Source of the DNA: Lachnospiraceae bacterium UBA7060
Lineage (GTDB): Bacteria; Bacillota; Clostridia; Lachnospirales; Lachnospiraceae
Assembly (NCBI GenBank): GCA_002493835.1
Contig: DLAA01000160.1
Location: 81,066-145,065, forward strand
DNA: 64,000 nucleotides
Reading direction: 5' to 3'
The notes beneath the pieces were generated by a model, which saw only the letters and a program-made list of their open reading frames with translations, made no database searches and had not been told where the DNA came from. Shown here in pieces: positions 56,332-64,000 of the stretch. The position numbers and the translations under genes were made by a program. Position 1 is the first letter of the stretch. Each line of letters opens with the position of its first letter.

Positions 56332-56365
56332 AGCCTCTTTCGTTCCCTTCTATTAGAATATCCAT

Positions 56366-57343
56366 TCATCCGAGGTATTCCTTATACCAATCGATCGCCA
56401 GCGTGATGCCCTTCTCAAAATCGTAGGAAGGGTCGTACCCCAAAAGTCTCTTCGCCTTGCTGATGTCCGCGTTGGAATCCCGCACATCACCCTTTCTCGG
56501 CGGGCCAAAATTCGGTGTGACCTCCACTCCCAGCGCCTTGCAGAGCTGATCATACATATCAATCAGATAAAGTCTTCCACCAGCACCGATGTTATAAGCC
56601 TCCCCGGCAGCTGAGCTGTCCGCCTTACAGGCGCGCAGATTCGCCTCGATCACATTGTCGATATAGGTAAAGTCTCTGGACTGTCTGCCATCTCCATTGA
56701 TTGTGGGCGTCTCCCCATGCAGAAGCTGCTTTAAAAATTTCGGAATCACCGCCGCGTACATACCGTCTGGATCCTGTCTGCGTCCAAACACATTAAAATA
56801 ACGAAGCCCATAAGTGTCAAGCCCATACAACTCCTTGTAAAGCCGGCCGTACTCCTCATCTGCTTTCTTGGTCAGTGCATAAGGAGATATCACCTTCCCC
56901 TCCTTCCCTTCCCGCTTGGGAAGTTCCGTGGAATCTCCATAAACAGAGGAGCTTGAGGCATAGACGAATTTTTTTACCCCGCACTGTCTTGCGGCCTCCA
57001 TCATATTTAGCGTGCCCCGGATATTAATCTCCTCGTACAGAAGCGGCATTTCGATACTTCTGGGCACGCTTCCCCAGGCCGCCTGATTGAGCACATAAAC
57101 GGCATCCTTACATGCTTCCATACAAGTATCAAAATCTCGTATGTCTCCCTTTATAAAAGTAAACTCACTGTTTTCCAAAAAAGGTTCCACATTCTCATAT
57201 TTTCCCGTGGACAAATCATCCAGACAGCGCACAGTACAGCCCATGCCAAGCAGAGCCTCACAGAGATTAGACCCGATAAAACCTGCGCCGCCCGCCACCA
57301 AAAATACAGTACCTTTTTCAAATGTAATATCCTGATAGCTCAT
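56366..57343 (-). CDS. UDP-N-acetylhexosamine 4-epimerase-like SDR enzyme
   Basis: An extended SDR of about 325 residues: GGAGFIGSN (about 18-26) for NAD, SSSSVYG (about 130-136) and Tyr155/Lys159 in SPYALTK. QAAWGSVPRSIEMPLLYEEIN is close to the WbpP/TviC type, which acts on UDP-GlcNAc or UDP-GlcNAcA. Together with the dehydrogenase at 58707 it probably makes UDP-GalNAcA. The ATG at 57343 follows GGAGG; an upstream ATG has none. Confidence 0.88.
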   Translation of the reverse strand: MSYQDITFEKGTVFLVAGGAGFIGSNLCEALLGMGCTVRCLDDLSTGKYENVEPFLENSEFTFIKGDIRDFDTCMEACKDAVYVLNQAAWGSVPRSIEMPLLYEEINIRGTLNMMEAARQCGVKKFVYASSSSVYGDSTELPKREGKEGKVISPYALTKKADEEYGRLYKELYGLDTYGLRYFNVFGRRQDPDGMYAAVIPKFLKQLLHGETPTINGDGRQSRDFTYIDNVIEANLRACKADSSAAGEAYNIGAGGRLYLIDMYDQLCKALGVEVTPNFGPPRKGDVRDSNADISKAKRLLGYDPSYDFEKGITLAIDWYKEYLG

Positions 57344-57366
57344 ATTTTCCTCCATATTTGAAGCAT

Positions 57367-58719
57367 TTACTTACTTCTCTCCCATATGATCTCTCTCACC
57401 AATAAAAACAGCGCGATATAAAACAAGGAAAATCCATATATCATATACCGCGACAAGCACATAATCGTAATCGATGTGGCGCACACATTTGCCACAATAA
57501 ACAAAAGTGCAACGCCCATAACCACCACTGCCCGATACCTTTTTTTGACGCACAGCTGCCATAACGCCAGTCCCGCCGAGGCAAAATAGAGAAAAAACGC
57601 CGCCGGATTGATAAGCGGATGCACCACGGCGATACTCCTGACAAAGCCGTTACGGCAAAGAAGGACATAATCATACAGCCACTGTCCGAGGCAGGCCGGT
57701 AAAAGCTTCTTAATCATTCTACCCGCCATCTCATCAGACATACTGCTCTGTTCATAATAATCGACCTCTCCCAAACCAAAATAATAAGCCGAAAGCTCCG
57801 CCTCCAAAATCTGGAATTTTAAAATATCGTGATTGTCCTCCAGATAAGCGGCCCGTTCTGAAAAACTGTCCCCCGCATATCTATAATTCAACCTTCGCTC
57901 CATGGCTTTATTATAAAAGCTGTCAAAAAAGGCCTGTTCCATATCCCCCTCTGTAAAGACTTCCCGGTCCTCCTCATCGCATGCGTAAATCACATTAGTC
58001 AGCGTGTTGACCTTTCCATAAGTATTACCCATAAAGTAGCCAGTGACACCATAATTATACACATGCACCGTCAGATCACGCAAAAGGAAAACAAAAATCA
58101 CGGCCGACGCCACAAGAACAAGCATCCGGTATTTTTTCCTTGTCAATGCGCGGATGCCGAGTAAGAGCGCCCACAGAAGGATGGTCGTCATCATCTGTCC
58201 CCTGGTCATAGATAAAAGATAGGAAAACAGCAGTGCCAAAAGCACATCTCGCATTCTCCCTTCAAAAAGCATCCGTAAAAGAAAATACAGAAAAAAAGTG
58301 AACAGTGGAATACAGAGCGCTTCGCTCATCACCGAATTTTCCAGAAAAATATGCAATGCCGAAACATACCGTGTAATCAAATGAGGAGCAAGCAGAAGCC
58401 CGATGACAAGCAGCTCCTCCCACAGGCAAAGTCCAAAGTATTTCGTCAGATATTCGGTAAGCACCGTGATGCCAATTGCCGTTAAAATTCCCTGACCTGC
58501 CATAGCCCATCCGAGATAGCCATCCCCGAAAGCAACCCGGAATGTCGCCAGATAAAGCGGATAAAGCGGTTCCCTGTGAATGTGCATGGTAATATACTGC
58601 TCGGAATCATTATAGACCCCAACTCCACCGACTGCAAGCAGTCCTAAAAAGAAGGCAAGAAGCCCTGCGAAAAGACACAGAGCTCTCTTTTTTTCTCTAT
58701 TCAATCTTACAATCTCCAA
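57367..58719 (-). CDS. Polytopic membrane protein, paralogue of the left-edge gene
   Basis: The 450-residue protein has about ten helices, with NDSEQYITMH then EPLYPLYLATFRVAFGDGYLGW and a C-terminal CLSRYMIYGFSLFYIALF. The same motif order occurs in the protein at 1-1628, which also has a large middle loop. GT-C-like glycan transfer is inferred. The first codon is TTG at 58719, overlapping the dehydrogenase gene; a TTG at 58704 with GGAG 9 nt upstream is an equally good start. Confidence 0.78.
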   Translation of the reverse strand: MEIVRLNREKKRALCLFAGLLAFFLGLLAVGGVGVYNDSEQYITMHIHREPLYPLYLATFRVAFGDGYLGWAMAGQGILTAIGITVLTEYLTKYFGLCLWEELLVIGLLLAPHLITRYVSALHIFLENSVMSEALCIPLFTFFLYFLLRMLFEGRMRDVLLALLFSYLLSMTRGQMMTTILLWALLLGIRALTRKKYRMLVLVASAVIFVFLLRDLTVHVYNYGVTGYFMGNTYGKVNTLTNVIYACDEEDREVFTEGDMEQAFFDSFYNKAMERRLNYRYAGDSFSERAAYLEDNHDILKFQILEAELSAYYFGLGEVDYYEQSSMSDEMAGRMIKKLLPACLGQWLYDYVLLCRNGFVRSIAVVHPLINPAAFFLYFASAGLALWQLCVKKRYRAVVVMGVALLFIVANVCATSITIMCLSRYMIYGFSLFYIALFLLVREIIWERSK

Positions 58720-60023
58720 TACAAATAGTCTTCCGTCAGATACTCTTTGCGGTTCAGTATGCCCTTTAAATCCATCAGCACTTTTCTCTTGTGATTTGGA
58801 TTATAAAAAGAATTGATTTTTTCCTTGTCAAGACTCATAAACTGTTCATGTGCCACAGCCACAATCAGCGCATCCACATCTCTGATATCGTCCATGGTCT
58901 TAAATTCAATCCCATAGAGGCGTTTCGCCTCATCAGCGTCCGCTGCAGGATCCACCACTATGGGCTCAATCCCATATTCCCCGAGCTCCCTATAAATATC
59001 GATTACTTTTGTGTTTCTGGTATCAGGACAGTTTTCCTTGAAAGTAAAACCAAGAATCGCCACCTTAGCATGCTTCACTGGGATATTCGCCCGAATCAAA
59101 TCCTTGACCAGACTCTCTGCCACGTACTTTCCCATATCATCATTGATCCGCCTGCCTGAGAGAATAATCTGAGAATGATACCCCAGCTCCTCCGCCTTAT
59201 AGGTTAAATAGTAGGGATCTACACCAATGCAGTGGCCGCCCACCAGCCCCGGCATAAAAGGCAGGAAATTCCACTTTGTTCCCGCCGCTTCCAGAACAGA
59301 TTTCGTGTCAATTCCCATCTTATGGAAAATGATTGAAAGTTCATTCATAAATGCAATATTGATATCCCTCTGACTGTTCTCAATGACTTTTGCAGCCTCC
59401 GCCACCTTGATAGATTCCGCACGGTAAACCCCTGCCTCCACCACCAGCTCATAAACCTTCGCGACCGTATCCAACGTCTCCTCGTCCATACCCGACACAA
59501 TTTTAGTGATTGTTTCCAACCTATGCACCTTATCTCCCGGATTGATGCGTTCGGGAGAGTATCCGATCTTAAAATCCACACCGCACTTCAAACCCGACTC
59601 CTGCTCCAAAATCGGCACACAAATATCTTCCGTCACACCGGGATATACAGTGGATTCAAACACCACCACGGAGCCCTTCGTCAGATTCTGCCCCAAAATG
59701 CGGCTCGCACCTTCCACAGGAGAAAGATCCGGCGTGTGGTCATCATTGACAGGCGTCGGAACAGCTACGATATGAAATTTCGCCTCCTTGAGTCTTGCCG
59801 GGTCAGCCGTAAAATCTACCTTCGTATTTTTTATTACCTCATTGCCCACCTCGTTTGTGGGATCAATTCCATTTTTATACAGGTCAATCTTCGCCTCATT
59901 TAAATCAAAGCCAACCACCTTTATTTTCTTTGCGAAAGCTACTGCGATCGGCATACCCACATAGCCAAGCCCTACCAATGAAAGCTTTTCCTCTCCACTC
60001 ACCAGTTTCTCATACAAATTCAT
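58707..60023 (-). CDS. UDP-N-acetyl-D-hexosamine 6-dehydrogenase
   Basis: The 438-residue protein has GLGYVGMP (about 18-25) for NAD, AVPTPVNDDHTPDL, and the catalytic GGHCIGVDPYYL with Cys265. It fits the WbpA/TviB type, oxidising UDP-GlcNAc or UDP-GalNAc to the uronic acid with two NAD. The pair with the 4-epimerase at 56366 is as in the Vi antigen and P. aeruginosa O6 pathways. Confidence 0.92.
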   Translation of the reverse strand: MNLYEKLVSGEEKLSLVGLGYVGMPIAVAFAKKIKVVGFDLNEAKIDLYKNGIDPTNEVGNEVIKNTKVDFTADPARLKEAKFHIVAVPTPVNDDHTPDLSPVEGASRILGQNLTKGSVVVFESTVYPGVTEDICVPILEQESGLKCGVDFKIGYSPERINPGDKVHRLETITKIVSGMDEETLDTVAKVYELVVEAGVYRAESIKVAEAAKVIENSQRDINIAFMNELSIIFHKMGIDTKSVLEAAGTKWNFLPFMPGLVGGHCIGVDPYYLTYKAEELGYHSQIILSGRRINDDMGKYVAESLVKDLIRANIPVKHAKVAILGFTFKENCPDTRNTKVIDIYRELGEYGIEPIVVDPAADADEAKRLYGIEFKTMDDIRDVDALIVAVAHEQFMSLDKEKINSFYNPNHKRKVLMDLKGILNRKEYLTEDYLYWRL

Positions 60024-60081
60024 CGCCGTCTGTTCTCCCTTTTTCTGTGTCTTTTAATGTAAAGTTCTTTTCACCCGCTTC

Positions 60082-61161
60082 TCACACTACTTGCCCTACT
60101 TCGTCCATGTATGCCGCTGTCACCAGCTTCCGGTCAAATTCCCGCTCCATCTTCTCTCTTCCACGCCGCCCCATGGCCGCACGCTCCTCCACAGGAAGCG
60201 CAAGGAACCTGTCCATGGCATCTATCAGCTCCACCGGTTTCCCCGGCGTAAAGCCAAAGCCCGTCACACCCTCCTCAAAGGCCTCTTTACACCCGCTGAT
60301 ATTCGAAGCAATCACCGGCCTGCCCGTGGCTGCGCCCTCGATCAGCGCATTTGACATCCCCTCATGAAAGGAAGCCACCACAATAGCGCTGGCCGCTGCC
60401 AGATACTCATGAACCTGTGTATGAAAACCAATCTGTCTGATGACTCCTTCTTTTTCCAGATCATCCAAAAGCTCCTGATAATCCTCGTCACAGTAGCCCA
60501 TAATATCAAAAATGACCTTATCACTGTGAAGACGCTTCGCCGCCTCGATATACTCTAAAATTCCCCGCTCCTTCATGACCCTGCCCACGAAAAGGAAATG
60601 CGTTATTTCCCCCTTCGGATAAGGCTCATAGCTGTGTTTTTCCAAGTTCACGCCGGAACCCATCACCATACGCGTCTTTTTCGCCGTGATGCCCATATTT
60701 TGAAAAATACGCCGATTTTCTTCGTTTTGGAAAAATACACAGGCCGCACGCCGCAGTCCCGCACGGTACATACCAACAATCAATTTAAGCAGCGGGCCTG
60801 TCCTGTCAAAAGCACCTCCAAGCCCTGTGATCGTGGCGATATAGGGAATCTTCCTTACCCCCGCCGCAAAACCGCCGTATATATTCGGCTTAATTGTATA
60901 GCTCACCACGAGATCCGGCTTTAATTCTTTCATTATTTTACCGTAAGCGCGGTATAACTTCAAGTCCTCCAGCGGATTGATTCCCCTGCGGTTGATCGGT
61001 GTCTTGATGATAAGGCACCCCTGATCCACAAGCTCCTGCTCCTTCACATCGTCGGGCATACTCACATATACTTTATATTTTTTACACAACTCCTCTATAA
61101 ATTCTCCCCGAAAGTCATATAAACCACCGGAAGAATTGGTCAATACTAAAATTGTTTTCAT
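60082..61161 (-). CDS. Glycosyltransferase, GT4 family (PglA/CapM-like)
   Basis: The first gene of the glycan locus, 359 residues: ILVLTNSSGGLYDFRGEFIEEL, VVSYTIKPNIYGGFAAG, FLFVGRVMKERGILEYIEAAKRL and VVASFHEGMSNALIEGAATGRPVIASN. The TIKPNIYG loop is typical of the PglA/CapM branch that adds the second sugar to a polyprenyl-linked HexNAc. It lies just after the main promoter. Confidence 0.9.
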   Translation of the reverse strand: MKTILVLTNSSGGLYDFRGEFIEELCKKYKVYVSMPDDVKEQELVDQGCLIIKTPINRRGINPLEDLKLYRAYGKIMKELKPDLVVSYTIKPNIYGGFAAGVRKIPYIATITGLGGAFDRTGPLLKLIVGMYRAGLRRAACVFFQNEENRRIFQNMGITAKKTRMVMGSGVNLEKHSYEPYPKGEITHFLFVGRVMKERGILEYIEAAKRLHSDKVIFDIMGYCDEDYQELLDDLEKEGVIRQIGFHTQVHEYLAAASAIVVASFHEGMSNALIEGAATGRPVIASNISGCKEAFEEGVTGFGFTPGKPVELIDAMDRFLALPVEERAAMGRRGREKMEREFDRKLVTAAYMDEVGQVV

Positions 61162-61221
61162 TCTATTCCGTCTTTCAATTTCTCTTTCTGTCTTCCATAT
61201 AAGTTTGCCATCTGCGGATAA

Positions 61222-61250
61222 AGTATACCATAATTGTCACTGCCCCTCAA
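61222..61250 (-). promoter_or_regulatory. Main promoter of the glycan locus (extended -10)
   Basis: On the minus strand TTGAGG (61245-61250) is 17 bp before TATACT (61222-61227), with TGG before the -10. The start point is near 61215, giving a leader of about 54 nt. The same TGGTATACTT core occurs in the promoter at 16041-16069, so both may be driven by one housekeeping factor. Confidence 0.7.
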
Positions 61251-61341
61251 GAGATAAACGGCGTCTCGGGATACATTGTTTAAAGTGATATTATATTCTG
61301 TTCAAAGTCGCATACTAAACAGAAAAGCGCCGGCAGACAGT

Positions 61342-62289
61342 CTAATCTCCCCAATACTCCTCTATCTTTTCATTGGCTTCTGTCTCGTTCAGTGCATACT
61401 GCTGGATTAACTGCTCGCACGCTAATAATTTAGAAACCCCAAAGTTTTTGGCAGATTTTATCAGCTTTTTTATTCCTTCAGCCACACCTGCCTCATATCC
61501 CTCTAACCGCATATCCTCAAACGCCTTACACATATTGTACCTCTCCTCCCCTTCTTCTATCGTCTTAAATTTCTCCGGTATCTTCACATTCGCCACTACT
61601 TCCAACATCTCCTTCGTATCACTGTCTATCCTGCTGTAGGCTTCCCGGTTTTTCTCCATAATCTCTTTTAGCTTTTCTTTGTCCTTCGCGTATCGAACAG
61701 TCTCAAAAACCTGGCGCAGACCTGTATAGTATTCATCGAACGTGTCATGTTCCTGACAATCGTACAGATTTAACCTGTAATTCGTCACATACTCTTTTAG
61801 TTCTTCCTCCATATCCAACAGGTCATACAGGCACCTCGCGCCACTCCATGGATGCTCCGTTCCGAAATATACCACCAGCGTTATTATCGGCGCATATTTT
61901 TCTTCCGCCTTCATTCCTGAAAGATATTCCTCTTTTCCTCTCAAATCCTTCTTTTCTTTATGTACTCTCTGTCTCTGCTTCCACTGTTTACGGTATCCGT
62001 TGCTCTCTGAAAGCATATTTCGCAGTACCATTTGATAATCTACATAATTCTGGTTCTCTACCACAAATATATGAAGTTTCTTTCCTCTCCAAACTCATGC
62101 TTTATCAACGATTGTCCTTGTGTTGCCTGCTCCACTCTTAGGCACCGCACCTGCTGTCTGTGAATCCTCTGTCTCAAGCTCCTCCGGCCTTACTATTTGT
62201 TTCCCGCCAAACAATGCCCCGTTTATCTGGTCCGCAAATCTTCTATTGTCGTCCAGATAATCAAGCTGGTACTCATCCTTTCTACCCAT
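61342..62289 (-). pseudogene. Rpn-family recombination-promoting nuclease (PD-(D/E)XK), interrupted by TGA
   Basis: One frame runs from ATG 62289 to the stop at 61342 and is broken only by TGA at 62095-62097. The N-part (64 codons) begins MGRKDEYQLDYLDDNRRFAD and the C-part continues with KLHIFVVENQNYVDYQMVLRNM, EKYAPIITLVVYFGTEHPW and EDMRLEGYEAGVAEG, the order of intact Lachnospiraceae Rpn proteins. In those an Arg seems to stand where TGA is, so a single CGA-to-TGA change is likely. A strong GGGAGG site precedes the start. These proteins are PD-(D/E)XK nucleases linked to recombination. Confidence 0.85.
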
Positions 62290-62389
62290 CAGCCATCCTC
62301 CCTTATTCTGTTTTCATATAAGGGATTCAGATTCTACGATGTGTAGCAAAGATTAAAAAGAATTTCAGATCCCTAGATATGTTTTCTTG

Positions 62390-62419
62390 ATCATAACATA
62401 TTTGTTGTAATATTGTAAA
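62390..62419 (-). promoter_or_regulatory. Promoter for the Rpn-family gene
   Basis: On the minus strand TTTACA (62414-62419) is 18 bp before TATGAT (62390-62395), which is preceded by TGT. The start point is near 62383, about 94 nt before the ATG. The leader includes a hairpin that could hide the ribosome binding site. Confidence 0.6.
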
Positions 62420-62576
62420 GTGAGATTTTAGAACATATAGATTCTAAAATTTACAAAAAGATCATAAAATATCATCGCTCGGCAGCGAACATTAAGAGTA
62501 TACCTGCGGCAAACTCTGAGAATGCTTCGCATTCTCCCTAAATGGTTTACTCTGTCGCATTTTCCTATAGGATACT

Positions 62577-62612
62577 AAAACAGCGCGGAGACCAAAGTCT
62601 CCACGCTGTTTT
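62577..62612 (-). terminator. Hairpin terminator after the Ig-like protein gene
   Basis: The arms AAAACAGCG-C-GGAGAC and GTCTCC-A-CGCTGTTTT pair over 15 bp with one mismatch and a 4-nt loop. Runs of A and T at the ends make it symmetrical, so it could stop transcription from either side; here it ends the gene at 62629. Confidence 0.75.
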
Positions 62613-62628
62613 GTTTCATTCACCTATT

Positions 62629-64000
62629 TCAAGCTGCAGGCTCCTGTGTCTGCTCAGGCACCTTTTTTGATATTTCTACCTTGAAAACATCGCCGTAAGA
62701 AGAAGTAGCCCTAATATAAATCTTCTGTTCCGCCGTAAATGTGTAGGTGTAAGTATACACATACTGTCCTTTATCCGGATCATAAGATTGCTCGAAATCA
62801 GAGTAGTTGTCAGTGATACTGTTGTTGGTACTTGCATCATACATCTCTAAAGATCCACTACCAGAGCGTACAAACTGATACTCTCCTGCTTCCGCGGCCG
62901 TAAACTCATACCACTTCTGGCTATATCCGGATAAGGTGATACTGCCGCCCGCACTCAGCGGATCAAAGCTTACCTTCTCAAGCTTTAGATCAGAACAACC
63001 ATTATCAAAATACAGATATACTAACTGATTCTGCTCCAGCTTGTAAAGGCTATCCATTGTACTTGGCAATGACGTATTCGGCTCTTCCCCGCCTACGATA
63101 TTTACAGTGCCATCCTCCGCAGTCTCCTCGTTCGGCTTATATGCCGTAAAGTAGTATGAAGAAAGATAGCTATCTCCATCCTTTATCCCGTAGAAGCCGG
63201 CTTCTGCAGCGGTAAATACATACCAGCTACCGTAATTTGCGTTAAACCGTTCGCCTAACTTGATGGTCTTCCGGTTCTTGAAAAAATCGATATTACTATT
63301 CGTTGAGTTTCCGATTCTCTTAACCACCAGTCTGCTGTCAGTATAGGTTCTTCCCATTAACGTACCAGTCCAATTGTACGGGAAATCATAAGAAGAATCT
63401 AGATCCTTTGTCATATTTTTAACTGTCTTCCCATCCACAATCTGATAAAGCGCATACCGACCTTCCTCGTTTATCGTAACCTCAAACGGTAAACCTTCGC
63501 TCGGAATCTCTGCCACCACAGGCACACCGACAGTCAATTTTGTAACAGCACCTTTCTTGTCATTGATCTCTTCCCAGCGCAGATCCTCATTCTCACCGTA
63601 ACTGTTATAAGCATTGCCTACCGCAGATACTGTGATGGTATATCTTGCGATAACGCCCTTGAGCACCTTGGACTTCACTTCAATGACTGTCTCACCGTCC
63701 TTCAGCGCTTTCAATACTGCGCTGTAGCCGCCGGACGTAGCCTGTACGGAAGCTACCTTCGAATTGGAACTGCTCCATGTCAGGGTGTCTGTTCCTGCGT
63801 ACCTTGCGCCATAGTTATAACCGTACGCTTTCAGGCTGTAAGTATTCCCTGATATGAAAGCTAACTCATCAATTGTGTAATCGTCACCCGCATCATCCCT
63901 AGTGGTTATAGGCATACCCCATTTATACTTCTGCGAACTGCCTTCAACCATCAATCTCGTAGAATTCTTGTCAATTGTGCTAATCGCACAATAATCCCAT
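62629..64000 (-). CDS. Secreted protein with Ig-like (Big-2-type) domain, N-terminus outside window
   Basis: The frame is open from the right edge to the stop at 62629, so about 457 C-terminal residues are seen. A Big-2-like domain includes LTWSSSNSKVASVQA and YTITVSA; after it come two similar beta-rich units, each with a W-Y-x-F-TAAEAG core (SWYVFTAAEAGFYG and KWYEFTAAEAGEYQF), a pattern of bacterial pre-peptidase-like domains. It is probably a cell-surface protein. The start at TTG 63954 is not real, as the frame continues upstream. Confidence 0.8.
   Translation of the reverse strand, partial: WDYCAISTIDKNSTRLMVEGSSQKYKWGMPITTRDDAGDDYTIDELAFISGNTYSLKAYGYNYGARYAGTDTLTWSSSNSKVASVQATSGGYSAVLKALKDGETVIEVKSKVLKGVIARYTITVSAVGNAYNSYGENEDLRWEEINDKKGAVTKLTVGVPVVAEIPSEGLPFEVTINEEGRYALYQIVDGKTVKNMTKDLDSSYDFPYNWTGTLMGRTYTDSRLVVKRIGNSTNSNIDFFKNRKTIKLGERFNANYGSWYVFTAAEAGFYGIKDGDSYLSSYYFTAYKPNEETAEDGTVNIVGGEEPNTSLPSTMDSLYKLEQNQLVYLYFDNGCSDLKLEKVSFDPLSAGGSITLSGYSQKWYEFTAAEAGEYQFVRSGSGSLEMYDASTNNSITDNYSDFEQSYDPDKGQYVYTYTYTFTAEQKIYIRATSSYGDVFKVEISKKVPEQTQEPAA

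Larger units (their letters stand above)
62290..62628. other. Intergenic region with promoter, hairpins and terminator
   Basis: A 339-bp gene-free stretch. It holds a promoter (62390-62419), a 7-bp stem CCCTTAT/ATAAGGG (62300-62324) whose arm overlaps the ribosome binding site of the Rpn gene, an AT-rich spacer, a GAGAATGC-TTC-GCATTCTC hairpin (62518-62536) and a terminator at 62577-62612. No other coding sequence seen. Confidence 0.7.

Noticed and set aside
61342..62064. Separate 240-residue protein from GTG 62064
   Set aside because: It is the in-frame continuation of the Rpn N-part and lacks its own ribosome binding site; kept as part of the pseudogene.

Overview
The window is a 64 kb piece of a large surface-glycan locus. 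Every convincing gene lies on the minus strand, so transcription runs from high to low coordinates. The likely host is a Gram-positive member of the Firmicutes, most probably the Lachnospiraceae/Clostridia. This is inferred from strong AGGAGG-type ribosome binding sites, TTG starts, DUF6056/DUF6020 membrane proteins, a DltA/DltB/DltC-type module and an Rpn-family gene of the kind common in gut Lachnospiraceae. I see no rRNA, tRNA or CRISPR array.

Layout from the 5' (high-coordinate) end. Positions 62629-64000 hold the C-terminal part of a secreted Ig-like-domain protein that runs off the right edge; it ends at a hairpin terminator. Positions 61342-62289 hold an Rpn-family nuclease gene broken by one in-frame TGA. 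A good promoter at 61222-61250 then opens the glycan locus: a GT4 glycosyltransferase, a UDP-HexNAc 6-dehydrogenase, a membrane GT-C-like protein, a UDP-HexNAc 4-epimerase, a formyltransferase and three GT4 enzymes, giving a UDP-GalNAcA-type precursor route. Next (44.8-50.2 kb) is a Dlt-like acylation module: SGNH protein, DltA-like ligase, a second formyltransferase, DltC-like carrier protein and MBOAT acyltransferase. Then come polytopic membrane proteins, including an unusual GT-C/phosphoribulokinase-like kinase fusion (39.3-41.4 kb), a polysaccharide deacetylase-like protein, two glutamine-dependent AsnB-type amidotransferases, GT4, GT2 and GT11 transferases and a PglK-like ABC transporter.

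The lower half (1-24.6 kb) looks like a Wzx/Wzy block: Wzy-like polymerase, polyprenyl-phosphate sugar transferase, GT4, two acyltransferases, GT2s, GT11, pyruvyltransferase, Wzx flippase, GH88/105-like hydrolase, a second Wzy-like polymerase, a GT26-GT4 fusion, a radical SAM protein, a GT-D enzyme, a second ABC flippase and a truncated membrane protein at the left edge. That last protein is a paralogue of the one at 57.4 kb.

Many genes overlap by ATGA or TTGA, suggesting translational coupling. Internal promoters with extended -10 elements sit at 16041-16069 and 43222-43250. A 202-bp MITE-like element with 12-bp target duplications lies exactly after the stop codon of the sugar transferase gene, and other palindromic repeats sit at the 3' ends of three further genes. 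The gene content suggests an acidic heteropolysaccharide containing an N-acetylhexosaminuronic acid, possibly amidated and N-formylated, with deoxyhexose or similar branches, pyruvyl ketals and O-acyl or alanyl substituents. The chemistry is inference only.
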